Assembly: GCA_963718775.1 (NCBI GenBank)
Contig: OY970377.1
Coordinates: 2,046,001-2,110,000 of the forward strand
Source of the DNA: VRUE01 sp963718775
GTDB lineage: Bacteria > Actinomycetota > Thermoleophilia > Solirubrobacterales > 70-9
DNA length: 64,000 nt
Reading direction: 5' to 3'
Shown here: piece after piece, positions 8,864 to 16,731 of the stretch
Layout of the letters: each line of letters starts with the position of its first letter
Numbering within the stretch: the stretch's first letter is position 1
The notes under the pieces: model-generated
What the model was told of the DNA's origin: nothing
Seen by the model: only the letters and a program-made list of their open reading frames with translations
Database searches by the model: none
Program-made: the position numbers and the translations under genes

Positions 8864-10027
8864 ATGCTGGGCCGTGGCTCGATAACGCTTTTCCACGTAC
8901 GCGGGATCCGCATCGCGGTCGACTGGTCGTGGTTCCTCGTCCTCTTCCTGGTCATCTTCTGGCTCTCGGACTTCTACGGCCGCGTGCTGGGGGAGAGCAG
9001 CTCGTCCTCGACGCCGTTTGCCCTCGCCATCGCCAGCGCGGTCGGCTTCTTCGGCTCGATCGTCCTGCACGAGCTGGGCCATGCCTTCGCGGCGATGCGC
9101 AACGGGATCGGCATCACCAGCATCCAGCTCTGGATCTTCGGCGGCATGGCGCGCATGGACCGCGAATCGGACGGTCCCGCGACCGAGTTCAAGGTCGCCG
9201 TCGCCGGGCCGCTGGTGACGCTCGCGATCGTCGTCGTGCTGAGCGCGGTCGGCCTCGCCGCGGTCGGCCCGGCCGAGTTTTGGCGGGCGGTCCTGGTCGA
9301 GAGCAATTCCGGCGTCTCCGGCGTGATGGCGATGATCGGCTGGCTGGCGATGATCAACGCGCTGATCCTCGTCTTCAACCTGCTGCCAGCCTTCCCGATG
9401 GACGGCGGCAGGATCGCTCGGGCGATCGCCTGGTGGCGCACCGGCGATCGCAACTCGGCCACCCGCTTCGCCGCCCGCCTCGGCCGGGTCTTCGCCTACG
9501 TCTTCATCGGCGGCGGCCTGCTGCTGATCCTCGCCGGCGACGCCTTCGGCGGTGTCTGGCTGGCCCTGATCGGCATCGTCATCAACAGCTCCGCCCGCGC
9601 TGCCACGGTGCAGACCTCGATCACGGGAAAAATCAGCGACCTGACCGTCTCCGACGTCATGGACCGGGAGCCGGTCGCGATCCCCGATCAGCTCAGCGTC
9701 GAGCAGGCCCTCGACGAGTACTTCCTTCGCTACCGCTGGCCCTGGTTCCCGGTCGTCGACGCGGCCCACCGTTTTCTCGGCCTGGTCGTGCGCGACAAAG
9801 CCGACGAGGTCCCGGAGACCTCCCGCGCCACCTCGCACGTCTCCGACCTGCTCGAGCACGACGACGGCACCTTTCAGGTCCGCGACGACGCCCCGCTCGA
9901 CTCGCTGCTCGCCAACGCCGCCCTACGCCGCTTCGGCGCCGTAATGGCGGTCGATGTCGATGGCCGCCTCTCAGGCGTCATTACCGTGGAGCAGGTAGGG
10001 CGCGCGCTTCGAGACTCGGCGAAGTGA
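8864..10027 (+). CDS. Site-2 protease-type metallopeptidase (M50B) with C-terminal CBS pair
   Basis: An intramembrane zinc protease of 387 residues. The HELGH motif lies at about residue 69 in a hydrophobic helix (FFGSIVLHELGHAFAAM), and the distal ligand segment NLLPAFPMDGGRIARA provides the conserved aspartate. Four to six membrane helices occupy residues 1-245. The C-terminal part, from ISDLTVSDVMDREPVAIPDQ, is a pair of CBS domains that commonly bind adenosyl ligands and could regulate the protease. This architecture matches the Rv2625c-like group rather than the PDZ-containing RseP group. The ATG at 8864 precedes a hydrophobic N-terminus. The substrate (an anti-sigma factor or membrane protein) is not indicated locally. 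Confidence 0.9.
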   Translation: MLGRGSITLFHVRGIRIAVDWSWFLVLFLVIFWLSDFYGRVLGESSSSSTPFALAIASAVGFFGSIVLHELGHAFAAMRNGIGITSIQLWIFGGMARMDRESDGPATEFKVAVAGPLVTLAIVVVLSAVGLAAVGPAEFWRAVLVESNSGVSGVMAMIGWLAMINALILVFNLLPAFPMDGGRIARAIAWWRTGDRNSATRFAARLGRVFAYVFIGGGLLLILAGDAFGGVWLALIGIVINSSARAATVQTSITGKISDLTVSDVMDREPVAIPDQLSVEQALDEYFLRYRWPWFPVVDAAHRFLGLVVRDKADEVPETSRATSHVSDLLEHDDGTFQVRDDAPLDSLLANAALRRFGAVMAVDVDGRLSGVITVEQVGRALRDSAK

Positions 10028-10028
10028 G

Positions 10029-10142
10029 GAAGGTCCCCGACAGGGGGTTCCACTTAACTTTTTCGTGAAGAGTCAGACCGCTGGCGCCGCAAGGTTGACA
10101 GCGAAAAAGTACAAGACGTTCCACCCCCTGTCGGGGACCTTC
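10029..10142. repeat. Dispersed palindromic element, copy A (about 114 bp)
   Basis: Perfect 20-base outer arms lie at 10029-10048 and 10123-10142. Inside are conserved blocks GTTCCACTTAACTTTTTCG (10047-10065) and GCGAAAAAGTACAAGACG (10101-10118), which are themselves partly complementary, plus GCTGGCGCC in the centre. The same inner blocks occur at 26904-27021 with different outer arms. Copy A exactly fills the gap between two convergent genes, from 2 bases after the M50 stop to the AidB-like stop, so it may also act as a transcription terminator. Confidence 0.8.
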
Positions 10143-11812
10143 TAGACGGGGCGGTGCCTCTCGATGATGCGCTTGAAGTCCAAGCTTGCGGGGAGCGTGC
10201 CGAAGGCGTGGCCCCAATCCCCGGATAGGCGTGATGCGCAGAAAGCATCCGCTACCGCGGGGTCGCCGTAGCGGACGAGCAGCGAGGCCTGCAGGGCGAG
10301 GGCCATGCGCTCGACGATGCTGCGGGCGCGGGTCTGGACAGTCTCGATGTCGCCCGGGATCTCGTCGCGAAGCTTTGAGACGTAAGAGTCGAGCCGGGGC
10401 TCTGCGCCGGCTCCCTCGAGGACTTCGGCGAAGAAGGCCTCCAACGAGGCGGGGTTCTTGACCATGGCGCGCAACACGTCGAGGCACTGGACGTTGCCGG
10501 AGCCCTCCCAGATCGAGGCAAGCGGGGCCTCGCGATAGAGGCGCGGCATGCCCGACTCCTCGACGTAGCCGTTGCCGCCCAGGCACTCCAGGCACTCGAC
10601 GGCGTGGGAGGGGGCACGCTTGCAGAGCCAGTACTTGAGGACGGCGTTGGCGAGGCGGCGGAACTCGACGGCCTCCTCGTCGCCCGCGGCGACGTCGTCG
10701 TAGGCGCGGGCCAGTCGCATCGCCGCGACCGTGGCTGCCTCGGACTCGATGCAGAGGTCGGCGAGCACGTTGCGCATCAGCGGCTGCTCGATCAGCTCCT
10801 TGCCGAAGGCAGAGCGGTGCGCGGTGTGGTTGAGCGCCTGCACGACGCCGGCGCGATAGCCGGTTGCGGCGCCGATCACGCAGTCGAGCCGGGTGTGGTT
10901 GACCATCTCGATGATCGTCGGCACGCCGCGGCCCTCCTCGCCGACCATGCGCGCCCAGGCGCCGCGGAACTCGACCTCGCTGGAGGCATTGGAGCGGTTG
11001 CCGAGCTTGTCCTTGAGCCGCTGGATGTGGAAGGCATTGCGCTCGCCGTCGGGAGTCCAGCGCGGCATCAGGAAGCAGGAGATCCCCGACTCGGTTTGAG
11101 CGAGGACGAGGAAGGCGTCGCACATCGGCGCCGAGCAGAACCACTTGTGGCCGACGATCTCGTACTCGGCGCCGCCTCCGCCGCCGTTCAGGGGCGTCGC
11201 CACCGTGGTGTTGGCGCGCACGTCGGAGCCGCCCTGCTTCTCGGTCATCGCCATCCCGCAGAGGGCGCCGCTCTTGCGCTCGGCGGGCAGCGAGCGCTCG
11301 TCGTAGTCGAGCGAGAGGAAGCGCTCCTCCCACTCGGCGGCCAGCTCGGGCTGCTGGCGCAGCGCCGGGATCGCCGAGTAGGTCATCGAGATCGGGCAGC
11401 CGACGCCGCTCTCGGCCTGCATCAGCAGCATGAAGGACGCCGCGCGGGCGACATGGGCGCCTGGGCCCGGTTCGCGCCAGGGCGACGCGTGCAGCCCGTT
11501 GCCGACCCCGATCCGCATCAGCTCATGCCAGGAGCTGTCGAACTCGACCTCGTCGATGCGGTTGCCGTAGCGGTCGTGGGTACGCAGTTGCGGCTTGTTC
11601 TCGTTGGCCTCGAAGCCCCAGCGGATCGTCTGGTGGGAGCCGGCGATCGCGCCCAGCTCCCGGGCCCGGTCCTCGGCCCAATCGGCGCCCTCGCGCCGCA
11701 ACGCCTCGCTCAGCGGGCGGTCGGCGTCGAAGGGGTTGTAGTCCTCCAGCGGCGGCGGCTGGTTGAGGACCTGGTGGGTTTGCTGTGATGCTGAGCGCTC
11801 GGCAGTTGCCAC
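10142..11812 (-). CDS. AidB-like acyl-CoA dehydrogenase family protein
   Basis: A flavin (FAD) acyl-CoA dehydrogenase-fold protein of 556 residues. The N-terminus HQVLNQPPPLEDYNPFDADR is the characteristic AidB/alkylation-response extension, longer than in ordinary short-chain dehydrogenases. The mid-domain motif CGMAMTEKQGGSDVRANTT contacts FAD and substrate, followed by YEIVGHKWFCSAPMCDAFLV. The C-terminal helical domain contains ECLGGNGYVEESGMPRLYRE, the usual flavin-contact block. E. coli AidB binds DNA and is induced by alkylation, but its physiological reaction is unsettled; an isovaleryl-CoA-type dehydrogenase activity is possible. It is an isolated minus-strand gene, and its stop codon touches repeat copy A. 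Confidence 0.9.
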   Translation of the reverse strand: MATAERSASQQTHQVLNQPPPLEDYNPFDADRPLSEALRREGADWAEDRARELGAIAGSHQTIRWGFEANENKPQLRTHDRYGNRIDEVEFDSSWHELMRIGVGNGLHASPWREPGPGAHVARAASFMLLMQAESGVGCPISMTYSAIPALRQQPELAAEWEERFLSLDYDERSLPAERKSGALCGMAMTEKQGGSDVRANTTVATPLNGGGGGAEYEIVGHKWFCSAPMCDAFLVLAQTESGISCFLMPRWTPDGERNAFHIQRLKDKLGNRSNASSEVEFRGAWARMVGEEGRGVPTIIEMVNHTRLDCVIGAATGYRAGVVQALNHTAHRSAFGKELIEQPLMRNVLADLCIESEAATVAAMRLARAYDDVAAGDEEAVEFRRLANAVLKYWLCKRAPSHAVECLECLGGNGYVEESGMPRLYREAPLASIWEGSGNVQCLDVLRAMVKNPASLEAFFAEVLEGAGAEPRLDSYVSKLRDEIPGDIETVQTRARSIVERMALALQASLLVRYGDPAVADAFCASRLSGDWGHAFGTLPASLDFKRIIERHRPV

Positions 11813-11843
11813 GCGCCCATTCTGGCAGGAGACCGGGCCTCTG

Positions 11844-12146
11844 TCAGGCGGCCGCTCCGTCGGGCTGGGGATCGGGCCTGATGATGACCGTGTCGGCGAC
11901 CTCGAGGATCTCGTCGGCTGGCATGTCGACGCGCTCCGCGTGCCGCCTCACCGAGTCCTCGTCTGTTGCCTGGTAGATGCAGACGGTCCCGAGGGTGCCA
12001 CCGGGCTCGCTGATCACATAGCTGCGGATCCAGGCGATGTCATCGGGGAAGTCGCTTTCGGCAACCTCTTTCGAGCGCCCCGCCGTCGCCTCTAGCTCCT
12101 CTGGCGACTGCCAGGCTTTTTCCCTGCGGATCACGTACGTCTTCAT
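11844..12146 (-). CDS. DUF4242 family small protein
   Basis: About 100 residues starting at ATG 12146, chosen over an upstream GTG-type extension because AAGGAGG lies 6-7 bases before it. The opening MKTYVIRREKAWQSPEELE and the DIAWIRSYVISEPGGTLGTV, CIYQATDEDSVRRHAERVDM segments are typical of DUF4242, a ferredoxin-like fold family that includes a nickel-binding Streptomyces protein (SCO4226). Metal binding is known only for that relative and is not demonstrated by residues here. It is divergent from the tetR gene, with 76 bp between the starts, and is a plausible target of that regulator. Confidence 0.75.
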   Translation of the reverse strand: MKTYVIRREKAWQSPEELEATAGRSKEVAESDFPDDIAWIRSYVISEPGGTLGTVCIYQATDEDSVRRHAERVDMPADEILEVADTVIIRPDPQPDGAAA

Positions 12147-12222
12147 CGCTTCCTCCTTGCTCGGCGGCGGCAAACCCAGGCTGCCATTTACAGACTAATA
12201 GTCGGTAATATACTCCCCACAC
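12147..12222. promoter_or_regulatory. Divergent promoter region with a short palindrome
   Basis: The 76-bp AT-richer gap between the DUF4242 gene and tetR contains GACTAATAGTC (about 12191-12201, arms GACT/AGTC), followed by an AT-rich GGTAATATACTCC. A palindrome just upstream of a tetR start is the usual site of autoregulation in this family; assignment is by position only. Confidence 0.45.
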
Positions 12223-12824
12223 GTGGCGGTGGCAAGGACCAGAGCACCGGGGAGGCCGAGCCAGGGAGCGCGCGAGTCCCTGGTCCAGGCGGCCCATGAC
12301 CTCTTCATGGAGCGCGACTACGACGACGTCTCCACCCAGCAGATCCTCGAGCGCTCCGGGGTCAGCCGCGGCGCGCTCTACCACCACTTCCCCTCCAAGC
12401 AGGATCTCTTCAGGGCCGTCTTCGAAGCCAGCGAGCGGCGCGTCCTCGAGCGCCTCGCGGCGCGCGCCGCGACCGCCGAGACCCCGTTCGAGGCGCTGGT
12501 CGAGACCGCCCGGGCCTACCTGGGCTCTTGTGAGACGGATGAGGAGCTGCGCCGCATCGGCCTCACCCAAAGCCGTGCAGTGCTCGGCTGGGAGGGATGG
12601 AGGGCAGCCGCGAGCGAGCTGGGAATCGGAGTGTCGCTGGCGCTGGTCGCGGCCGCGATCGAGGCGGGTGAACTGACTCCGCACGATCCCGAGACGATCG
12701 CCCTGGTTCTCCTCGGCGCGATGATCGAAGCGGCGATGCTGATCGTCGTCGCCAGCGACCGGCGGCCGCGCGGGAGCGCTCTGAAGCAGTCGTCGTCGAA
12801 CTGCTGGAGGGCCTGCGTCGGTAG
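12223..12824 (+). CDS. TetR-family transcriptional regulator, interrupted by one frameshift
   Basis: The N-terminal HTH (QAAHDLFMERDYDDVSTQQI, then LERSGVSRGALYHHFPSKQD) is a standard TetR DNA-binding domain; the remainder is the helical ligand-binding domain. As given, the frame does not stop and runs into icd, giving an apparent fusion. In the neighbouring frame the last codons read RERSEAVVVELLEGLRR then TAG at 12822-12824, a normal TetR C-terminus. So one base is probably missing near 12766, and the natural protein is about 200 residues. GTG start at 12223. Likely targets are itself and the divergent DUF4242 gene. Confidence 0.85.
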
Positions 12825-12837
12825 CATCGCCGCCTCC

Positions 12838-14052
12838 GTGAGCAAGATCCCAGTCGAGAACCCAGTCGTCGAGCTCGACGGCGACGAGATGACCCGGATC
12901 ATCTGGTCGTTCATCAAAGAGCAGCTGATCCTGCCCTACCTCGATCTCGAGTTGATCTATTTCGACCTGGGGATCGAGAGCCGCGACGCCAGCCGCGATC
13001 AGATCACCGTCGACGCCGCCAACGCGATCAAAGAGCACGGCGTCGGCGTCAAGTGCGCGACGATCACTCCCGACGAGGCGCGGGTCGAGGAGTTCGGCCT
13101 CGAGGAGATGTACCGCTCGCCGAACGGCACGATCCGCAACATCCTCGGCGGCGTGATCTTCCGCGAGCCGATCGTTATCGCCAACATCCCCCGGCTCGTC
13201 CCCGGCTGGACGAAGCCGATCGTGATCGGCCGCCACGCCTTTGGCGACCAGTACCGCGCCACCGACATGGTCGTCCCCGGTGAGGGGACGCTGACACTCA
13301 CGTACACTCCTAAGGACGGCTCCGAGCCGGTCGAGCTCGACGTCTACGACTTCCCCGGCGGCGGCATCGCGATGGCGATGTACAACCTCGACGACTCGAT
13401 CCGCGATTTCGCCCGGGCCTCGATGCGCTACGGCCTCGACCGCAACTACCCCGTCTACCTCTCGACCAAGAACACGATCCTCAAGCGCTACGACGGCCGC
13501 TTCAAGGATCTCTTCGCCGAGATCTACGAGAGCGAGTTCAGGTCTGAGTTCGAGGCCGCTGGGATCACCTACGAACACCGCCTCATCGACGACATGGTTG
13601 CGGCGGCGCTGAAGTGGGAGGGCGGCTACGTCTGGGCCTGCAAGAACTACGACGGCGACGTGCAGTCCGACACGGTCGCCCAGGGCTTCGGCTCGCTCGG
13701 TTTGATGACCAGCGTGCTGATGAGCCCTGACGGCAGGACGGTCGAGGCGGAGGCCGCGCACGGCACCGTCACCCGTCACTACCGCCAGCACCAGCAGGGC
13801 AAGCCGACGTCGACCAACCCGATCGCCTCGATCTTCGCCTGGTCGCGCGGCCTCGCCGCTCGCGGCCGCCTCGACGACACGCCTGAGGTCTCACGCTTCG
13901 CCGAGACACTGGAGCGGGTCTGCGTGGAGACGGTGGAAAGCGGCAGGATGACGAAGGACCTGGCGCTGCTGATCGGTCCCGACCAGGAGTTCCAGACCAC
14001 GCAGGAGTTCCTCGCCGCGATCGACGAGGGTCTCCAGCGCGCGATGGCGTAG
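12838..14052 (+). CDS. icd: NADP-dependent isocitrate dehydrogenase, homodimeric (IDH1-like) type
   Basis: Oxidative decarboxylation of isocitrate to 2-oxoglutarate in the TCA cycle. The GTG at 12838 opens KIPVENPVVELDGDEMTRII, the signature N-terminus of the eukaryote-like homodimeric class. Further class motifs are SPNGTIRNILGGVIFREPI (substrate-phosphate loop), IGRHAFGDQYRATD and AEAAHGTVTRHYRQHQQGKP (NADP site). At 404 residues it is full length and collinear. It starts 14 bp after the corrected tetR stop and is followed by mdh, so two TCA enzymes are adjacent. Confidence 0.96.
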   Translation: MSKIPVENPVVELDGDEMTRIIWSFIKEQLILPYLDLELIYFDLGIESRDASRDQITVDAANAIKEHGVGVKCATITPDEARVEEFGLEEMYRSPNGTIRNILGGVIFREPIVIANIPRLVPGWTKPIVIGRHAFGDQYRATDMVVPGEGTLTLTYTPKDGSEPVELDVYDFPGGGIAMAMYNLDDSIRDFARASMRYGLDRNYPVYLSTKNTILKRYDGRFKDLFAEIYESEFRSEFEAAGITYEHRLIDDMVAAALKWEGGYVWACKNYDGDVQSDTVAQGFGSLGLMTSVLMSPDGRTVEAEAAHGTVTRHYRQHQQGKPTSTNPIASIFAWSRGLAARGRLDDTPEVSRFAETLERVCVETVESGRMTKDLALLIGPDQEFQTTQEFLAAIDEGLQRAMA

Positions 14053-14063
14053 CTTCCCAGCCC

Positions 14064-14112
14064 GCCGATGGGCCTGGAACGTGACATATAGACACGTTTG
14101 AGGCCCATCGGC
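14064..14112 (+). terminator. Two-tier hairpin between icd and mdh
   Basis: Outer arms GCCGATGGGCCT (14064-14075) and AGGCCCATCGGC (14101-14112) are perfectly complementary. An inner stem AACGTG/CACGTT (14078-14083, 14093-14098) closes a short loop. It could terminate icd transcription or act as an mRNA processing or attenuation structure ahead of mdh; there is no T-run, so rho-independent termination is doubtful. Confidence 0.5.
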
Positions 14113-14130
14113 CCCAGAAAGGAGATTTTG

Positions 14131-15117
14131 ATGAGCACCCCTGTGAAAGTCACCGTTACCGGCGCTGCCGGGCAGATCGGCTACGCGCTGCTTTTCCGTA
14201 TTGCCAGTGGTCAGATGCTCGGCCCTGATACCCCGGTCGAGCTCAGCCTGCTCGAGATCCCCGACGCGGTCAAGGCCGCCGAGGGCACCGCGATGGAGCT
14301 CGACGACTGTGCCTTCCCCCTGCTGCGCAAGATCGACATCTTCGACGATCCCAAGCCGGCATTCGACGGTTGCAACGTCGGCCTCCTGGTCGGGGCGCGC
14401 CCGCGCGGACCCGGCATGGAGCGTGCCGATCTGCTCGAGGCCAACGGTGGCATCTTCAAGCCACAGGGCGAGGCGATCGCCGCCGGCGCCGCCGATGACG
14501 TGCGGGTGCTGGTCGTGGGCAACCCGGCCAACACCAACTGCCTGATCGCGATGTCAAACGCCGACGGCGTTCCCCGCGAGCGTTTCACCGCGATGATGCG
14601 CCTCGATCACAACCGCGCAATCGCGCAACTCGCCAACAAGCTCGGTAGGCAGATCCCCGATGTCACCCAGATGACGGTCTGGGGAAATCACTCGACCACC
14701 CAGTACCCGGACCTCGTCAACGCGCAGGTTGGCGGCCAGAGCGCCTGGGACGCGGTGGACGACGAGGCCTGGATTGCCGACGAGTTCATCCCGCAGGTGG
14801 CAAAACGCGGCGCCGCGATCATCGAGGCCCGTGGAGCTTCCAGCGCCGCCTCCGCGGCGAACGCGGCGATCGATCACGTGCACGACTGGGTGCTTGGCAC
14901 CCCGGACGGCGACTGGGTGTCGATGGGCGTACCCGCCGATGGCTCTTACGGGGTCGAGGAGGGCATCGTCGCCGGCTTCCCCTGCCAGTGCAGCGGTGGA
15001 GAGTGGTCGATCGTCGAGGGCCTCGAGGTGCCGGAGTTCTCCCGTGCGCGCATCGACGCCAGCGCTGCCGAGTTGCGCGAGGAGCGCGATGCGGTCAGCA
15101 AGCTCGGCTTGGTTTAG
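14131..15117 (+). CDS. mdh: Malate dehydrogenase (NAD-dependent, cytosolic-type)
   Basis: Interconverts malate and oxaloacetate. The ATG at 14131 has a clear Shine-Dalgarno (AAAGGAG) 6 bases upstream. VTVTGAAGQIGYALLFRIAS is the nucleotide-binding loop of the MDH type 2 family, VGARPRGPGMERADLLEANG carries substrate-site arginines, LVVGNPANTNCLIAM and RLDHNRAIAQLANKL are conserved, and WGNHSTTQYPD contains the catalytic histidine. 328 residues, normal length. A strong bidirectional terminator follows at 15140. Confidence 0.97.
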   Translation: MSTPVKVTVTGAAGQIGYALLFRIASGQMLGPDTPVELSLLEIPDAVKAAEGTAMELDDCAFPLLRKIDIFDDPKPAFDGCNVGLLVGARPRGPGMERADLLEANGGIFKPQGEAIAAGAADDVRVLVVGNPANTNCLIAMSNADGVPRERFTAMMRLDHNRAIAQLANKLGRQIPDVTQMTVWGNHSTTQYPDLVNAQVGGQSAWDAVDDEAWIADEFIPQVAKRGAAIIEARGASSAASAANAAIDHVHDWVLGTPDGDWVSMGVPADGSYGVEEGIVAGFPCQCSGGEWSIVEGLEVPEFSRARIDASAAELREERDAVSKLGLV

Positions 15118-15139
15118 AGAGCCCTACTTTCAGGCATAG

Positions 15140-15168
15140 AAAAAGCCGGCCCTGGGGGCCGGCTTTTT
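15140..15168. terminator. Strong rho-independent terminator, bidirectional
   Basis: Arms AAAAAGCCGGCCC (15140-15152) and GGGCCGGCTTTTT (15156-15168) with a 3-base loop; a T-run is present in either direction. It sits between mdh (ending 15117) and the convergent minus-strand gene ending at 15189, serving both. Confidence 0.93.
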
Positions 15169-15188
15169 CATGCTCGCGAAAGGGTTGC

Positions 15189-15614
15189 CTATTTGGCCGC
15201 GTGGTACTCGCGCCCTTTCTTCGTCACCCTTCCCTCTTTCTCCAGTTCACCGAGGACCCGGTAGAGGTAGTTGGGCTTGATTTTCATCGTTTTGGCGATT
15301 TCAGAGGCGCTGATGCCCGGGCTTGACTGGACCAGGGCGACCGCCTGATCAGCGCGGGTGCCGCCACGACGACGACGGCGTTTCGGTGCAGCGGTTGAGG
15401 TCGATGCAGGTGCAGTGGTAGATGCAGCTTTACGGGGCCGTCCGGGTCCGCGGCCGGAGCCAGGGGGTCGACCGGGTCGGCCTGGGCGGCGAGTAACGGT
15501 GCCACCAAGCTCTGCTAGTGCACGCTCGAGGCGCGTTCGCTCCTCGTCGAGCTCTGCGAGCCGCTTCTTGACCAGATCAAGAGCCTCGTCGAGTACGTTG
15601 CTGGTGCTGGGCAT
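15189..15614 (-). CDS. Histone-like protein: coiled coil, AT-hook-type linker, C-terminal winged helix
   Basis: Three parts are visible in about 141 residues. Residues 5-38 form a charged coiled coil (LDLVKKRLAELDEERTRLER). A proline/glycine/arginine linker follows with AT-hook-like repeats (RRPGRPGRPP, GRGPGRPRK) and an alanine/threonine-rich spacer ending in PKRRRRRGG. The C-terminal ~55 residues are a winged helix (SPGISASEIAKTMKIKPNYL, then YRVLGELEKEGRVTKKGREY). ATG 15614 is preferred over 15620 because AAAGG lies 6 bases upstream of it. The composition suggests a nucleoid-associated or chromatin-like DNA-binding protein; no specific ortholog is recognised. Confidence 0.82.
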   Translation of the reverse strand: MPSTSNVLDEALDLVKKRLAELDEERTRLERALAELGGTVTRRPGRPGRPPGSGRGPGRPRKAASTTAPASTSTAAPKRRRRRGGTRADQAVALVQSSPGISASEIAKTMKIKPNYLYRVLGELEKEGRVTKKGREYHAAK

Positions 15615-15690
15615 TTCCATCCTTTCATCCCGTGAGCTTGCCTCCCGGGTCGTCAGCTACCGAGAGAGTGTGGCACAGTGACAGTGACAG

Positions 15691-15708
15691 TGACTATTCA
15701 TATAGTCA
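15691..15708. promoter_or_regulatory. Inverted repeat upstream of the histone-like gene
   Basis: TGACTAT-TCAT-ATAGTCA forms 7-base perfect arms about 77 bp upstream of the minus-strand start at 15614. It is preceded by a short tandem ACAGTG repeat (about 15675-15692). It lies in a 144-bp gap after the desaturase stop and is a candidate operator for the histone-like gene. Confidence 0.45.
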
Positions 15709-15758
15709 AATTCAGCCTTGTCACTCTGGCCATTTGGATGAGGCGCCAAAAAATGGCA

Positions 15759-16652
15759 CTACTGAGCGGCGCGCTGGGCCTGCCTCTCAGGTGAGATGCG
15801 CACTACGTTGCGGGCGAGCCCGAGCTTCTCCATCGCTTTGATTATCAGTGCAGAGGGATCGATCTCCCAACTGCGCAAACCGTGTACGGCCGAGCGTGGG
15901 AACGCATGGTGGTTGTGATGCCACGACTCTCCGAGTGAGGGCAGTGCCAGCCAGAAGACGTTGGTGGAGCGGTCGTCGGTGTCGAACCGGCGCGTACCAA
16001 CGAAGTGGCATACGGAGTTGACGCTCCAGGTGATGTGGTGGACGAAGAAGATTCGCACCAGCCCACCCCAGAGCAGGCCCGTTGCCGCGCCCGCCAAGGT
16101 GCCGCTCACCACGTAGCCCGCCAGCGCCGGCAGCAGAAGGCTGAGGATCACGAGCGGAACGAATTTGCGGGAGATCGTGCGCATGCCGCGGTCCTCGTAG
16201 AGATCAGGCGCGTAACGCTTCCAGTCGGCTCTTCCCTGGGTGGACATCAGCCAGCCTGAGTGGGCATGCCACAACCCGGCAAGGACGCCGCGCACGCCAC
16301 CGTCGTGGCCGACGTGGGGGCTGTGTGGATCGCCCTCCTCGTCGGTATGAGCGTGGTGCTTGCGGTGGTCGGCAACCCAGGAGATCACCGGACCCTGAAC
16401 GGCCATCGAGCCCAGCACGGCGAAGGTGTACTCGAGCGGCTTCGAGGTCTGGAAGGAACGATGGGTGAGCAGGCGGTGGAAGCCGACGGTGATCCCGACC
16501 GCGGTCAGCAGATACATCACGGCGGCGATCGCCAGGTCGCCGATGTCGACCAGGTTGTTCCAGAGCAGCACGATCGCCGTCAGCGTGGCAAGGAAGGGAA
16601 TCACCACCGCGCCCAGGTTGGCGATCTTCTCGACTTTGGTCATCTCGCCCAT
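15759..16652 (-). CDS. Acyl-lipid/acyl-CoA delta-9-type fatty acid desaturase
   Basis: A membrane di-iron desaturase of 297 residues. The three histidine boxes are present: HRLLTH (HX4H), HRKHH (HX2HH) and HNHH, separated by hydrophobic helices as in stearoyl-CoA desaturases. It introduces a double bond into saturated acyl chains and so tunes membrane fluidity. It is transcribed divergently from a PucR-type regulator (16732) across a 79-bp AT-rich gap, which makes that protein its likely regulator. An in-frame ATG at 16643 is an alternative start. Confidence 0.93.
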   Translation of the reverse strand: MGEMTKVEKIANLGAVVIPFLATLTAIVLLWNNLVDIGDLAIAAVMYLLTAVGITVGFHRLLTHRSFQTSKPLEYTFAVLGSMAVQGPVISWVADHRKHHAHTDEEGDPHSPHVGHDGGVRGVLAGLWHAHSGWLMSTQGRADWKRYAPDLYEDRGMRTISRKFVPLVILSLLLPALAGYVVSGTLAGAATGLLWGGLVRIFFVHHITWSVNSVCHFVGTRRFDTDDRSTNVFWLALPSLGESWHHNHHAFPRSAVHGLRSWEIDPSALIIKAMEKLGLARNVVRISPERQAQRAAQ

Positions 16653-16731
16653 CGGCTGGACAAGTTACGCTAGTCACTGTAATAAGAACTAGACTCGAAG
16701 CCAATTCATGAATTCAGTTTCTATTAGATAG
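16653..16731. promoter_or_regulatory. Divergent promoter region between desaturase and pucR-type gene
   Basis: This AT-rich gap is conspicuous in a high-GC genome. It holds AATTCATGAATT, a perfect 12-base palindrome (16703-16714), and CTATTAGATAG (arms CTAT/ATAG, about 16721-16731) abutting the pucR-type start. Either could be the operator for coordinated control of both genes. Confidence 0.5.

Noticed and set aside
15672..15692. Short tandem ACAGTG repeat as a microsatellite of interest.
   Set aside because: Only about three units; insufficient to claim a functional or variable repeat.
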